Below the pieces are notes generated by a model, which searched no databases, was not told where the DNA came from, and saw only the letters and a list, made by a program, of their open reading frames with translations. Position numbers and translations under genes: made by a program. A stretch of 64,000 nucleotides of DNA from an uncultured Lachnospiraceae bacterium (lineage in GTDB: Bacteria > Bacillota > Clostridia > Lachnospirales > Lachnospiraceae), in contig CANOKL010000021.1 in assembly GCA_947566645.1 (NCBI GenBank), forward strand, positions 1 through 64,000, given 5' to 3'. Positions 7,541 through 15,550 of this stretch are shown piece after piece. Within the stretch, counting starts at the first letter, position 1; every line of letters begins with the position of its first letter.

Positions 7541-8665
7541 ATGATATTTATAATTAAACTTGGAACGATACTACTTAATATTATATATGCATTTATTAAG
7601 CTGATTCCGACACGCAGGAAGGTGGTTATGATGAGCCGCCAGAGCAACGATCCTTCGTTTGAATTCCTGATGGTAAGGGATGAGCTGAAGCGCCGCTGTC
7701 CGGGAATAGAGGTGGTTATGCTGTGCAGAACGCTGGACGGCGGGGTGTCTTCCACTTTACTTAGTAAAGCGTCTTATTTTCTTCATATGTTTGTGCAGAT
7801 GGTTCATATTGCATCCTCACAGGTAGTTATACTGGACACATATTGTATTGTGATAAGCCTGCTGCGCCATAAGAAGAGTCTGACGGTGATCCAGATGTGG
7901 CACTCTATGGGGACGATGAAGAAGTTTGGATACACGGCTCTTGATACGGCAGAGGGAAGCAGGCATGAACTGGCTTATGCCATGAAGATGCATCAGAATT
8001 ATGATTATATTTTTGCCAGCTCAGAGGCGTATAAGAGGGATCTGGCAAGAGGGTTTCACTGCGACATCAGAAAGATTGTTACCATGCCGCTCCCAAGGCT
8101 TGATCTTTTAAAGGACAGGCAGTATGAGGAAAGAATCCGGAAAAGAATTTTCCAGAAATATCCAGAGCTTCAGGAGAAGCCGGTGATTCTCTATTGCCCG
8201 ACCTTCCGGAAGCAGGAGGCGGAATTTGGGAAGGCAGTGGATGCACTGACCCGGGCAGTTGATCTGGAAAAATATAATCTGGTTATAAAGCTTCATCCAT
8301 TATCTAAGACAGTTGTATCTGGAAAAGCGGTTACAGCGGATGAATTTTCCAGTTTTGATATGCTGTTTATTGCGGATTATATGATTAGTGATTATTCCTG
8401 CATTATATATGAAGCGGCAGTGAGGGATATTCCGCTTTTCTTTTATAATTTTGATATGGAACTGTACACGGACGGGCGGGGGCTTGCGATTGACTATGAG
8501 AGGGAGCTTCCGGGGGCAGCCTCGGGAAATGCACAGAAGCTTCTTGAGGAACTTGAAAAGCCTTACGATATGAAAAGGCTGCGGAGTTTTGCAGAAAAGT
8601 ATGTACATCCAACGGATCATGCAACAGAAGATATTGCAGCCTTCGTTCTAAAATATATAAAATGA
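7541..8665 (+). CDS. CDP-glycerol glycerophosphotransferase family protein (TagB/TarB-like)
   Basis: A 374-residue protein of the Glyphos_transf family (PF04464), which transfers glycerol- or ribitol-phosphate from a CDP-activated donor to a growing wall or lipid-linked polymer at the inner face of the membrane. The first 20 residues are hydrophobic and may hold it to the membrane. Family motifs are the WHSMG block near residue 120, LYCPTFRKQ near 218 and ISDYSCIIYEAAVRD near 282. It lacks the N-terminal extension of TagF-type polymerases, so a priming enzyme (TagB-like) fits better than a polymerase. RBS AAAGAGG lies upstream of ATG 7541. It is the first gene of a surface-polymer group. Exact substrate is unknown. 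Confidence 0.85.
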   Translation: MIFIIKLGTILLNIIYAFIKLIPTRRKVVMMSRQSNDPSFEFLMVRDELKRRCPGIEVVMLCRTLDGGVSSTLLSKASYFLHMFVQMVHIASSQVVILDTYCIVISLLRHKKSLTVIQMWHSMGTMKKFGYTALDTAEGSRHELAYAMKMHQNYDYIFASSEAYKRDLARGFHCDIRKIVTMPLPRLDLLKDRQYEERIRKRIFQKYPELQEKPVILYCPTFRKQEAEFGKAVDALTRAVDLEKYNLVIKLHPLSKTVVSGKAVTADEFSSFDMLFIADYMISDYSCIIYEAAVRDIPLFFYNFDMELYTDGRGLAIDYERELPGAASGNAQKLLEELEKPYDMKRLRSFAEKYVHPTDHATEDIAAFVLKYIK

Positions 8666-8756
8666 GTGGATTTAAGGTGTTTTAGGATTGTGGGAGTGCG
8701 TTGGCACGGAACAATCTGTGTATCAGAAGCTTCAAAAGGGGGAAGCCAAAATACAC

Positions 8757-8797
8757 AAAAGGATATACAGAAAAGGATATACAAAAAGGATATACAG
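8757..8797 (+). repeat. Three tandem 13-14-bp repeats in a 5' leader
   Basis: AAAAGGATATACAG and two near copies follow each other just before the ribosome-binding site of the next gene. Copy number could vary by slippage. Each unit contains AAAAGGAT, which resembles a weak ribosome-binding site. Confidence 0.7.
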
Positions 8798-8816
8798 AAA
8801 AAGATGGAGGATAGAT

Positions 8817-9860
8817 ATGAATGCAGTATTAAGGGAAGATCTGGAAATGATTACAGGTGAAGATATAAGGTGGGATAAGCTGAAAGGGAAGAGTGTGCTG
8901 ATTACCGGCGCGGGCGGAATGATTGGTTCTTATATGCTTCAGACGTTGGCGCTTCTGAATGACCAGCTTAATTATGGCATCCGGATTCTGGCCATGCTCC
9001 GTAATCCGGACAGGCTGCCAGAGGAGGTAAGGAACCGGAAGGATGTGGAGGTTCTTGTACATGATGTGACAGAGAAGCTTCACATTGAAGAGGACGTAGA
9101 TTATGTGATCCATGCGGCGAGTCCGGCGAGTCCGCTGATTATGCAGAATCAGCCGGTGGAGACGGTTGCAGCGAATACACTTGGTACATTTTACACACTG
9201 ATGCTGGCAAAGGAGAAGAATGCCGAAGGATATCTGTATATTTCATCCAGAGAGATCTACGGACAGCCGGGGGAGGGGCAGGAGTTCTTCACAGAGGATA
9301 CCTATGGCTTTGTGGATCCTCTGAATGCAAGATCCTGTTATCCGGAAGGGAAAAAGGCGGCAGAGACGATGTGTATCTGCTTCCATGAGGAATATCATCT
9401 GAACGTAAAGATTGCAAGGCTTGCCCACACCTACGGGCCGGGGATGTCCATTTATGACGGACGGGTTCAGGCAGATTTTCTGAATAATGTGTATCATAAC
9501 CAGGATATTGTGCTGAAAAGCGAAGGGACTGCAGTGAGAACTTATACCTATATTGCGGATGCTGTTACGGGTCTGTTTAAGGTATTGCTTGACACAGAGG
9601 AGATTGTATATAATATTGGAAATGAAGAGGGCAAGGTATCCATCCGGGAGCTTGCTGAGATTATGGTGGGAATTTATCCGGAGCGTAATCTGAAGCTGGT
9701 TTTCGATATCCCGGAGGGAGGTACGAAGGGTACGGCTCCTTTTACCCTTGGAATTTTAAGCAGCAGGAAACTTAGGGAGGCAGGATGGAATCCCAGGTAT
9801 ACGATAAAGGAGGGCTTCGCCAGAACCCTAAGATATCTGGAGCTTGAACATGTTGATTAA
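8817..9860 (+). CDS. NAD-dependent epimerase/dehydratase (extended SDR)
   Basis: A 347-residue nucleotide-sugar SDR. It has the glycine-rich NAD site SVLITGAGGMIGSYML near residue 25-40, HAASPASP near 93, YISSREIYGQ near 138 and the catalytic YPEGK near 174 (YxxxK), then RLAHTYGPGMS. The pattern is closest to UDP-glucuronate decarboxylase / GDP-mannose or dTDP-glucose 4,6-dehydratase-like enzymes, but the substrate cannot be told from sequence. An upstream in-frame extension to ATG 8688 exists, but GGAGG at 8806-8810 and the family N-terminus favour ATG 8817. It stands next to a TarI-like cytidylyltransferase, so it may supply or modify the sugar (alcohol) unit of the wall polymer. Confidence 0.8.
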   Translation: MNAVLREDLEMITGEDIRWDKLKGKSVLITGAGGMIGSYMLQTLALLNDQLNYGIRILAMLRNPDRLPEEVRNRKDVEVLVHDVTEKLHIEEDVDYVIHAASPASPLIMQNQPVETVAANTLGTFYTLMLAKEKNAEGYLYISSREIYGQPGEGQEFFTEDTYGFVDPLNARSCYPEGKKAAETMCICFHEEYHLNVKIARLAHTYGPGMSIYDGRVQADFLNNVYHNQDIVLKSEGTAVRTYTYIADAVTGLFKVLLDTEEIVYNIGNEEGKVSIRELAEIMVGIYPERNLKLVFDIPEGGTKGTAPFTLGILSSRKLREAGWNPRYTIKEGFARTLRYLELEHVD

Positions 9861-10017
9861 GCACTCGCTATCCGCGCCATCTGCACGCCCCAAAACACGT
9901 TCTAGAGTGAAACTATCTAGGGTGTCGTTGTATAAAGCATGGAGAATATGGGACAGAGAGATACATTATTCAGATTCGAAGAACGAATGAGTAAAGAATC
10001 GGAAAAGGAGACAGATT

Positions 10018-10779
10018 ATGGGAAAGAATATTGCAATTATATTTGCCGGAGGCAGCGGTGCAAGGATGGGCTCCGGTATTCCGAAGCAGTTCCTGGAGGT
10101 GAATGGGAAACCCATTATTATCCATACGCTGGATGTGTTTGAGGATCATCCGGATGTGGATGAGATCTATGTGGCATGTAAAGAAGAATATATTGGAAAG
10201 CTGAGGAAATATGCGGCGAGATTCATGATTACAAAGCTTGCAGGAATTGTGCCGGGAGGAGCTACCGGACAGGATTCCATCTATCATGCATTATCGGCAG
10301 CCGGGAAGGAGCATGACGGGGATGCCATTGTGATGATCCATGACGGAGTACGCCCCTGCATTACAAAAGAGCTGATTGACGACAACCTGAGGAGTGTGAA
10401 GGAGTATGGCTCTGCAGTTACGTGTACGGCGCTCTATGAGACGCCGGTGGTGAGCCGGGACGGCATTGCAGTGGACGAGGTTCCTTCAAGGTCATTATTC
10501 TATACAGCCCAGGCGCCGCAGAGTTTTTACCTGGGAGAGGTACTTGAGGCTCATGAACAGATGCGCCGGAAGAATCCGGGCTATGAGGGTGTTGTAGATA
10601 CATGTACGATGATGAAGATGTTGGGGAAGAATGTGCATCTCGTAGAAGGGCCGCGGGGCAATATCAAGGTTACAACGCCAGAGGATCTCTATACATTCCG
10701 TGCTATGATCAAGTACAGGGAGACAGAGCAGATCTTCGGATTCTCCAGGGGTGAGGTTTCGAGTGGTCTGAAGAAATAA
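10018..10779 (+). CDS. IspD/TarI-like cytidylyltransferase (probable ribitol-5-phosphate type)
   Basis: A 253-residue CTP:alcohol-phosphate cytidylyltransferase. The nucleotide-binding loop is FAGGSGARMGSGIPKQFLEV (residues 9-28), followed by VMIHDGVRPC and a TAQAPQSF block. Members divide into IspD (methylerythritol phosphate pathway) and TarI/Bcs1 (CDP-ribitol for teichoic acid or capsule). The position between two CDP-alcohol phosphotransferases favours the TarI role; this is inference from context. AAGGAG lies eight bases before the ATG. The 157 bases upstream hold no gene. Confidence 0.8.
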   Translation: MGKNIAIIFAGGSGARMGSGIPKQFLEVNGKPIIIHTLDVFEDHPDVDEIYVACKEEYIGKLRKYAARFMITKLAGIVPGGATGQDSIYHALSAAGKEHDGDAIVMIHDGVRPCITKELIDDNLRSVKEYGSAVTCTALYETPVVSRDGIAVDEVPSRSLFYTAQAPQSFYLGEVLEAHEQMRRKNPGYEGVVDTCTMMKMLGKNVHLVEGPRGNIKVTTPEDLYTFRAMIKYRETEQIFGFSRGEVSSGLKK

Positions 10780-10919
10780 CAGATGCGGCGCGGCTGCGGC
10801 TGACGCGATACACACGGCAGATTCTATCGGTCGTGAGTATAACTATTCAGCAGTGAAGGTACCGGGCAGTTACGAAGGCACTTGAAAAGCAGTGCACGAT
10901 ATACGGTGGGAGGAAAGAT

Positions 10920-12674
10920 ATGGGAAGCTACGTTCAGGATCAGGAGAAGGAGGACATCCAGATTGTTGATATATACTGGGACAGAATCTATCTCCATATT
11001 AAGCTTGCAGGCAGGGACATCTATCATAAAGAGTATGCCATTGCCACAAGAAAGGAAAAGGGATTATACAGGATTGCCCTGAACACAGAGACGGATGAGT
11101 TTGTTCTTAATATTACGAATATATCAGACCAGGAGATGCTCTTTAATGCAGACTGGTATATAAAATATCATAATGATAATTTCGCACAGGAGACGGAGAT
11201 CTTTGAAAAAGAGCTTGCGGAGTATGAAAAAGAGCTTGAAGAGTATATGAAAGAAAAAGAAAGCAATCCAGATCTGCCGAAGCCGCCGAAGCCCTGGATT
11301 CCCTATGAATGGAAAGATATCCGCGTGGATCTGGACACTTGCTATAAGCTGAAGGATCTGGATAAGATCTACAGATACTCGGGAAATAATTATGCGTACA
11401 TTTTCAGTTTCACCCCGTTTAAGACGAGAGACGAGATTATCTGTACCATTAAGACGACTTTTATGGTGCGGCATGTTGACCCGGAGGAGAGAGTATTCAG
11501 GGCGGAATCGGAATATTATTCCAAGCGGTTTAAAAAGTGGCTGATTTATCATTTGGAGCGGTTCCACAACCATGTCTACCAGCTGTTTACCCATATTACA
11601 AGGAAGAATGGGAAGAGGATTCTGATGCTGTCCGAAACCCGGGATATGGGAGGGAACCTGAAGGCGCTGGATGACCGGCTGAAGGAAAGAGGACTGGATA
11701 AGGAGTTTCAGATTACCTATTCTTTTCATAAGACGCTGGAATCACGCAGGGCGAAGATCTTTTTCCTGTGGCTCAGGCTGGCAGTTCTGACTGCAAGGCA
11801 GGACTATATCTTTGTAGATGATTATGTTCCTTTTTTTAAATATATTAAAAAGGATCCAAGGACAAAGCTGATTCAGGTATGGCATGCGGGCGTGGGCTTT
11901 AAGTCAGTTGGATATGCAAGGTTCGGGGAGAGCGGCTCCCCCTATCCGTATGCAGCGGCACACAGGCAGTATGATTACGCGATTGTAGGAGGCGAGGCGC
12001 TTCGGGATGTCTATGCAGAGGTATTTGGAATTAACAGGGAAAAATGTCTCCCTTACGGTCTGATGCGTATCGACGGCTATATGGACGAAGAGAAGATCAC
12101 CTCCTTCCGGGAGAACTTTTACAAGGAATACCCGCAGTTCCAGAATAAGAAGATTATTCTCTTTGCGCCAACCTTCAGGGGAAATGGCCAGAGAAGTGCG
12201 CATTATCCTTACAGTGTCCTGGAGCAGGATAAGATTTATGACATGTGCGGCGATGAGTATGTGTTCCTGATTAAGATGCATCCCTTTATACGCAAGAGAC
12301 TGCTGATTGAAGAGGAGTACAAGGATCGCATTATCGAATTTTCCGATTATCCGGATATCAATCAGCTGTTCTATGTGACAGAAATACTGATTACGGACTA
12401 TTCATCCAATATCTATGAATTTTCGCTGCAGAAGAAGCCAATTATTTCTTTTGCATATGATAAAGCAGAGTATGAGCTTATCAGAAGCGTCCACAGGACA
12501 CTGGACAAATATGCACCGGGAAAGGTCTGCACCACACTGGATGAGGTGGTTGATACGATTAAAAAGAAAGACTTTGAGATGGAAAAACTCTATAAGTTTG
12601 TCTCTGAGAATTTTGATGAGACAGAGGGGTATGCGTGTGATAAAGTAATTGACAATATTTTGTTAAAGAAATAG
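10920..12674 (+). CDS. CDP-glycerol/ribitol phosphotransferase (TagF/TarL-like polymerase)
   Basis: A 584-residue two-part protein. The N-terminal ~230 residues are specific to this type, with a charged Glu/Lys-rich stretch (about 90-120) and a proline patch PKPPKPW. The rest is the Glyphos_transf catalytic region: QVWHAGVGFKSVGYA near 318-333, FAPTFRGNGQ near 415-425 and ITDYSSNIYEFSLQKKP near 488-505. The large size and extension match teichoic-acid polymerases, which chain glycerol- or ribitol-phosphate units. With the CDP-ribitol-type enzyme just upstream, a poly(ribitol-phosphate)-like polymer is plausible. GGGAGG precedes ATG 10920. A strong terminator follows. Confidence 0.85.
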   Translation: MGSYVQDQEKEDIQIVDIYWDRIYLHIKLAGRDIYHKEYAIATRKEKGLYRIALNTETDEFVLNITNISDQEMLFNADWYIKYHNDNFAQETEIFEKELAEYEKELEEYMKEKESNPDLPKPPKPWIPYEWKDIRVDLDTCYKLKDLDKIYRYSGNNYAYIFSFTPFKTRDEIICTIKTTFMVRHVDPEERVFRAESEYYSKRFKKWLIYHLERFHNHVYQLFTHITRKNGKRILMLSETRDMGGNLKALDDRLKERGLDKEFQITYSFHKTLESRRAKIFFLWLRLAVLTARQDYIFVDDYVPFFKYIKKDPRTKLIQVWHAGVGFKSVGYARFGESGSPYPYAAAHRQYDYAIVGGEALRDVYAEVFGINREKCLPYGLMRIDGYMDEEKITSFRENFYKEYPQFQNKKIILFAPTFRGNGQRSAHYPYSVLEQDKIYDMCGDEYVFLIKMHPFIRKRLLIEEEYKDRIIEFSDYPDINQLFYVTEILITDYSSNIYEFSLQKKPIISFAYDKAEYELIRSVHRTLDKYAPGKVCTTLDEVVDTIKKKDFEMEKLYKFVSENFDETEGYACDKVIDNILLKK

Positions 12675-12680
12675 CTTATA

Positions 12681-12711
12681 AAAGATTCTTAAGGTCCCCT
12701 TAAGAATCTTT
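12681..12711 (+). terminator. Rho-independent terminator after the TagF/TarL-like gene
   Basis: AAAGATTCTTAAGG pairs perfectly with CCTTAAGAATCTTT around a 3-base loop, ending in a run of T (12709-12713). Confidence 0.85.
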
Positions 12712-12722
12712 TTAATTTATGA

Positions 12723-12751
12723 TTGAAGATTTCATATACAGGTAGTATAAT
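12723..12751 (+). promoter_or_regulatory. Sigma-A promoter for the acyltransferase gene
   Basis: TTGAAG (12723-12728), exactly 17 bases, TATAAT (12746-12751). It starts a new transcription unit right after the terminator. Confidence 0.8.
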
Positions 12752-12799
12752 AGAGATGTCATTTTTCGACAAAATGTGTTTGATAGAGGAATCTGCATT

Positions 12800-13792
12800 A
12801 TGAGAATTGCGAAATGGGATAACTTGAAGTTCGGACTGATCTATTGTGTCGTTATGGGACACTTTATTCAGATAATGAAGTGCGATTCCGGATTCCTCCG
12901 GGGACTGCAGTTTTTTATCTATACATTTCATATGCCGGCATTTTTATTTATTTCTGGTCTGTTTTCGAAACGGACAGTGGATGGACGGAGATACGATAAG
13001 ATTTTTCCGTATTTTTTTCTGTATCTTTTTATGAAGGTGCTGCGTTTTATCGTTCATTTTCTCATTCATGGGAAGGCGGGCGGATTCAGGCTTCTGTCTG
13101 AGAGCGGGGTTCCGTGGTTTGCACTGACTCTGTTTTTATGTTATCTGCTTACCATTGCTTTATCCAGGTTCCGCTTTCCATATATATTGGCACTGTCTGT
13201 TGTTCTGGGAATTATGGCAGGGTATGATTCCAGTCTTGGAGACGTTCTGACATGCATGAGGCTGTTTACCTTTTATCCTTTCTTTCTGGCGGGGTACGGT
13301 GTTCCGTTAGAAGTAGTCGAGAGGTTTACCAGAAGGAAAGCGGTCAGAATCTGTTCGGCTGCCGCGCTGGCAGGTGCACTGATTCTGAGTTTTGTGTTCG
13401 AGCGCCAGCTCTATGCAAGACTTGGGTTTTTAAAAGGAAAAGCATCCTATGAGGCTCTGAATATAGGAGGGGCCGGCGGGTTATACAGAGGAGTTTATTA
13501 TGTGATCGCTATGTTTCTGATTATCTGTGTGATTGCAGTGACGCCGTCGGTTCAGTGTGTCCTTTCGAAATGGGGAGGAAGGACCCTTCAGGTATTTGCC
13601 CTTCATTTTTCTGTGCTTAGAGTCCTGGTAGAGGGATTACACCTGAAGGAATGGCTTAGGGCTGTGCTTCCAGGGTATTATGGATACCTGGTGCCAGTAA
13701 TGGCTCTGTTGCTGACAGTGGCGCTTTCGGCCGGAGTGTTTGAACCGTTTTTTAAATATGTAATGTATCCGGGAACACCGAAAAGTAATTGA
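12800..13792 (+). CDS. Acyltransferase family 3 membrane protein
   Basis: A 330-residue polytopic protein with around ten hydrophobic segments. The N-terminus RIAKWDNLKFGLIYCVVMGH and FFIYTFHMPAFLFISGLFS match the Acyl_transf_3 family (PF01757), which moves acetyl or other acyl groups onto extracytoplasmic carbohydrates. The start at ATG 12800 is preferred over ATG 12776 because AGAGGA precedes it and the family begins here. It sits between polymer synthesis and dlt-like genes, so it probably acylates the wall polymer; its acceptor is unknown. Confidence 0.8.
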   Translation: MRIAKWDNLKFGLIYCVVMGHFIQIMKCDSGFLRGLQFFIYTFHMPAFLFISGLFSKRTVDGRRYDKIFPYFFLYLFMKVLRFIVHFLIHGKAGGFRLLSESGVPWFALTLFLCYLLTIALSRFRFPYILALSVVLGIMAGYDSSLGDVLTCMRLFTFYPFFLAGYGVPLEVVERFTRRKAVRICSAAALAGALILSFVFERQLYARLGFLKGKASYEALNIGGAGGLYRGVYYVIAMFLIICVIAVTPSVQCVLSKWGGRTLQVFALHFSVLRVLVEGLHLKEWLRAVLPGYYGYLVPVMALLLTVALSAGVFEPFFKYVMYPGTPKSN

Positions 13793-13861
13793 CGCTTATA
13801 TCATGATCTGGACTAATATTAAAAATCTATAGAAGTACACATGAAGAAGGAGAGAAGAACT

Positions 13862-15274
13862 GTGAATTATTATAACGATTACCGAAAGTTTGGAGAAAGG
13901 ACTGCATTTCTGGATGACAGGGGACAGACAGTCACCTATGAAGAGCTGGGGAAGCTGTCCGGGAAGATTGGACAGGGGATGAAGAGGAGGACTTTGGCAT
14001 TCTGCCTGTGTGAGAACAGTGTAGGTTCAGCGGCAGGCTATGTGTCCTGTCTGGAGCATAATGTTGTGCCTCTTCTGCTGGACCGTAAGATAGACAGCCA
14101 GCTTCTGGGGCATCTGCTGGAGCTCTATCAGCCGGCTTATCTGTATGTTCCGTCTGATATGAAGGAGAGCTTTTCAGACTTCCGGATTCTGAATGAGGAT
14201 TACCAGTATGTGCTGATGAGGACGAAGTATCCGCAGGAGATTGTGTTATATGAGGAGCTGGGACTGCTTCTCACCACATCGGGTTCTACCGGGAGTCCGA
14301 AGCTGGTAAGGCAGAGTTATCAGAATATTCAGTCTAATGCAGAGTCCATTGCCTGTTACCTTGAGCTGGATGAGACGGAGCGTCCGGTGAGCACGCTTCC
14401 CATGAATTATACCTATGGACTGTCAGTGATTAACAGTCACATGCAGGTGGGGGCGACCGTACTTCTGACGGATGCGACCATGATGATGAAGGCATTCTGG
14501 AGTTTCATGAAGGAACAGAGGGCAACCTCCATTGCGGGAGTTCCTTTTACATATGAGATGCTGAAGAAGGTTCGTTTCTTTAAGATGGAGCTTCCGGATC
14601 TGAGGTATATGACCCAGGCAGGAGGAAAGCTGTCGCCAGAGCTTCACAGGGAATTTGCCGAATGGGCGCTTAAGCAGAATAAGAAGTTTATCGTAATGTA
14701 TGGCCAGACAGAGGCAACGGCCCGTATGTCTTACCTGCCGGCAGAGAGGAGTCTGGAAAAATACGGAAGTATGGGTATTGCCATCCCTGGCGGAAGATTT
14801 TCACTGATTGATGTGGAAGGGAATGAATTCAGCCGGCCGGAGGAAACCGGGGAGCTGGTCTATGAGGGTGATAACGTGACTCTTGGATATGCACAGTGCA
14901 GAGAGGATCTGGCAAAGGGAGATGAGAGGCACGGACGTCTTGTGACCGGTGATATGGCGAAGGTTGACAAGGACGGTTTCTATTATATTGTAGGAAGGAA
15001 GAAACGTTTCCTTAAGATTTTTGGAAACAGAGTGAATCTGGATGAGATCGACCGGCTGGTTAAGACGAAGTTCGAGGGAATCGACTGCGCTTCGACCGGA
15101 GTAGATGACAAGATGAAGACTTACATTACAGACAGGGAATGCATAGAGAAGGTGAGGCAGTACCTGTCGAATACGACACATCTGAGTGAATCTGCATTCG
15201 AAGTGTATTATGTACCTGAAATTCCGAAGAATGATGCCGGAAAGACAATATATACCATGTTGGAGGGAGAATAG
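13862..15274 (+). CDS. AMP-dependent synthetase/ligase, DltA-like
   Basis: A 470-residue adenylate-forming enzyme. Seen motifs: LTTSGSTGSPKLVRQSY (phosphate loop, near 136-152), MYGQTEATARMS (near 278), GELVYEGDNVTLGYA, GRKKRFLKIFGNRVNLDEID (near 378-397) and the C-terminal lysine motif PKNDAGKTIY. The next gene is a carrier protein, then MBOAT and DltD-like genes. So this enzyme most likely activates D-alanine or another acid and loads it onto the carrier. It is shorter than classical DltA (about 500), and the substrate is not proven. GTG 13862 has AAGGAGAG eight bases upstream; ATG 13841 in the same frame has no such site. Confidence 0.8.
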   Translation: MNYYNDYRKFGERTAFLDDRGQTVTYEELGKLSGKIGQGMKRRTLAFCLCENSVGSAAGYVSCLEHNVVPLLLDRKIDSQLLGHLLELYQPAYLYVPSDMKESFSDFRILNEDYQYVLMRTKYPQEIVLYEELGLLLTTSGSTGSPKLVRQSYQNIQSNAESIACYLELDETERPVSTLPMNYTYGLSVINSHMQVGATVLLTDATMMMKAFWSFMKEQRATSIAGVPFTYEMLKKVRFFKMELPDLRYMTQAGGKLSPELHREFAEWALKQNKKFIVMYGQTEATARMSYLPAERSLEKYGSMGIAIPGGRFSLIDVEGNEFSRPEETGELVYEGDNVTLGYAQCREDLAKGDERHGRLVTGDMAKVDKDGFYYIVGRKKRFLKIFGNRVNLDEIDRLVKTKFEGIDCASTGVDDKMKTYITDRECIEKVRQYLSNTTHLSESAFEVYYVPEIPKNDAGKTIYTMLEGE

Positions 15275-15275
15275 T

Positions 15276-15503
15276 ATGGAAAAAGTAGTAGAGATTTTAA
15301 GTAGTCTGAAGTCAGGCGTGGATTTTCACACAGCAGAAGGAATTGTAACGAATAAGATTATTGACTCCATTGATATTGCTTCTCTGATTTCTATGCTGGA
15401 AGACGAGTTTGATGTGGAGATTGGTATGGAATATATGGAAAATGAGAATTTTGACTCTGCCGCTGCAATCTGGGAGATGATAGAGGAGCTTGCAGAAGAG
15501 TAA
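15276..15503 (+). CDS. Acyl carrier protein, DltC-like
   Basis: A 75-residue carrier protein. The D30-S31-I32 motif supplies the serine for the 4'-phosphopantetheine arm, followed by the helix ISMLEDEFDVEI. It starts one base after the ligase stop, with GGAGGGAG before ATG 15276, so the two are translationally linked. It would carry the activated acyl or D-alanyl group to the membrane acyltransferase encoded next. Confidence 0.85.
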   Translation: MEKVVEILSSLKSGVDFHTAEGIVTNKIIDSIDIASLISMLEDEFDVEIGMEYMENENFDSAAAIWEMIEELAEE

Positions 15504-15550
15504 GACAGCAGCGAAGTCTTTGTACGGATCAGCTAAGGTGGAGGTAGGAT

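Noticed and set aside
10830..10870. Another copy of the dispersed repeat (ACTATTCAGC ... GGCAGTTAC)
   Set aside because: Similarity to the ends is too weak and no clear inverted pair exists.
13797..13825. Promoter for the dlt-like genes (TTGACG ... TAATAT)
   Set aside because: Spacing is 19 bases and the -35 overlaps a stop codon; not strong enough to list.
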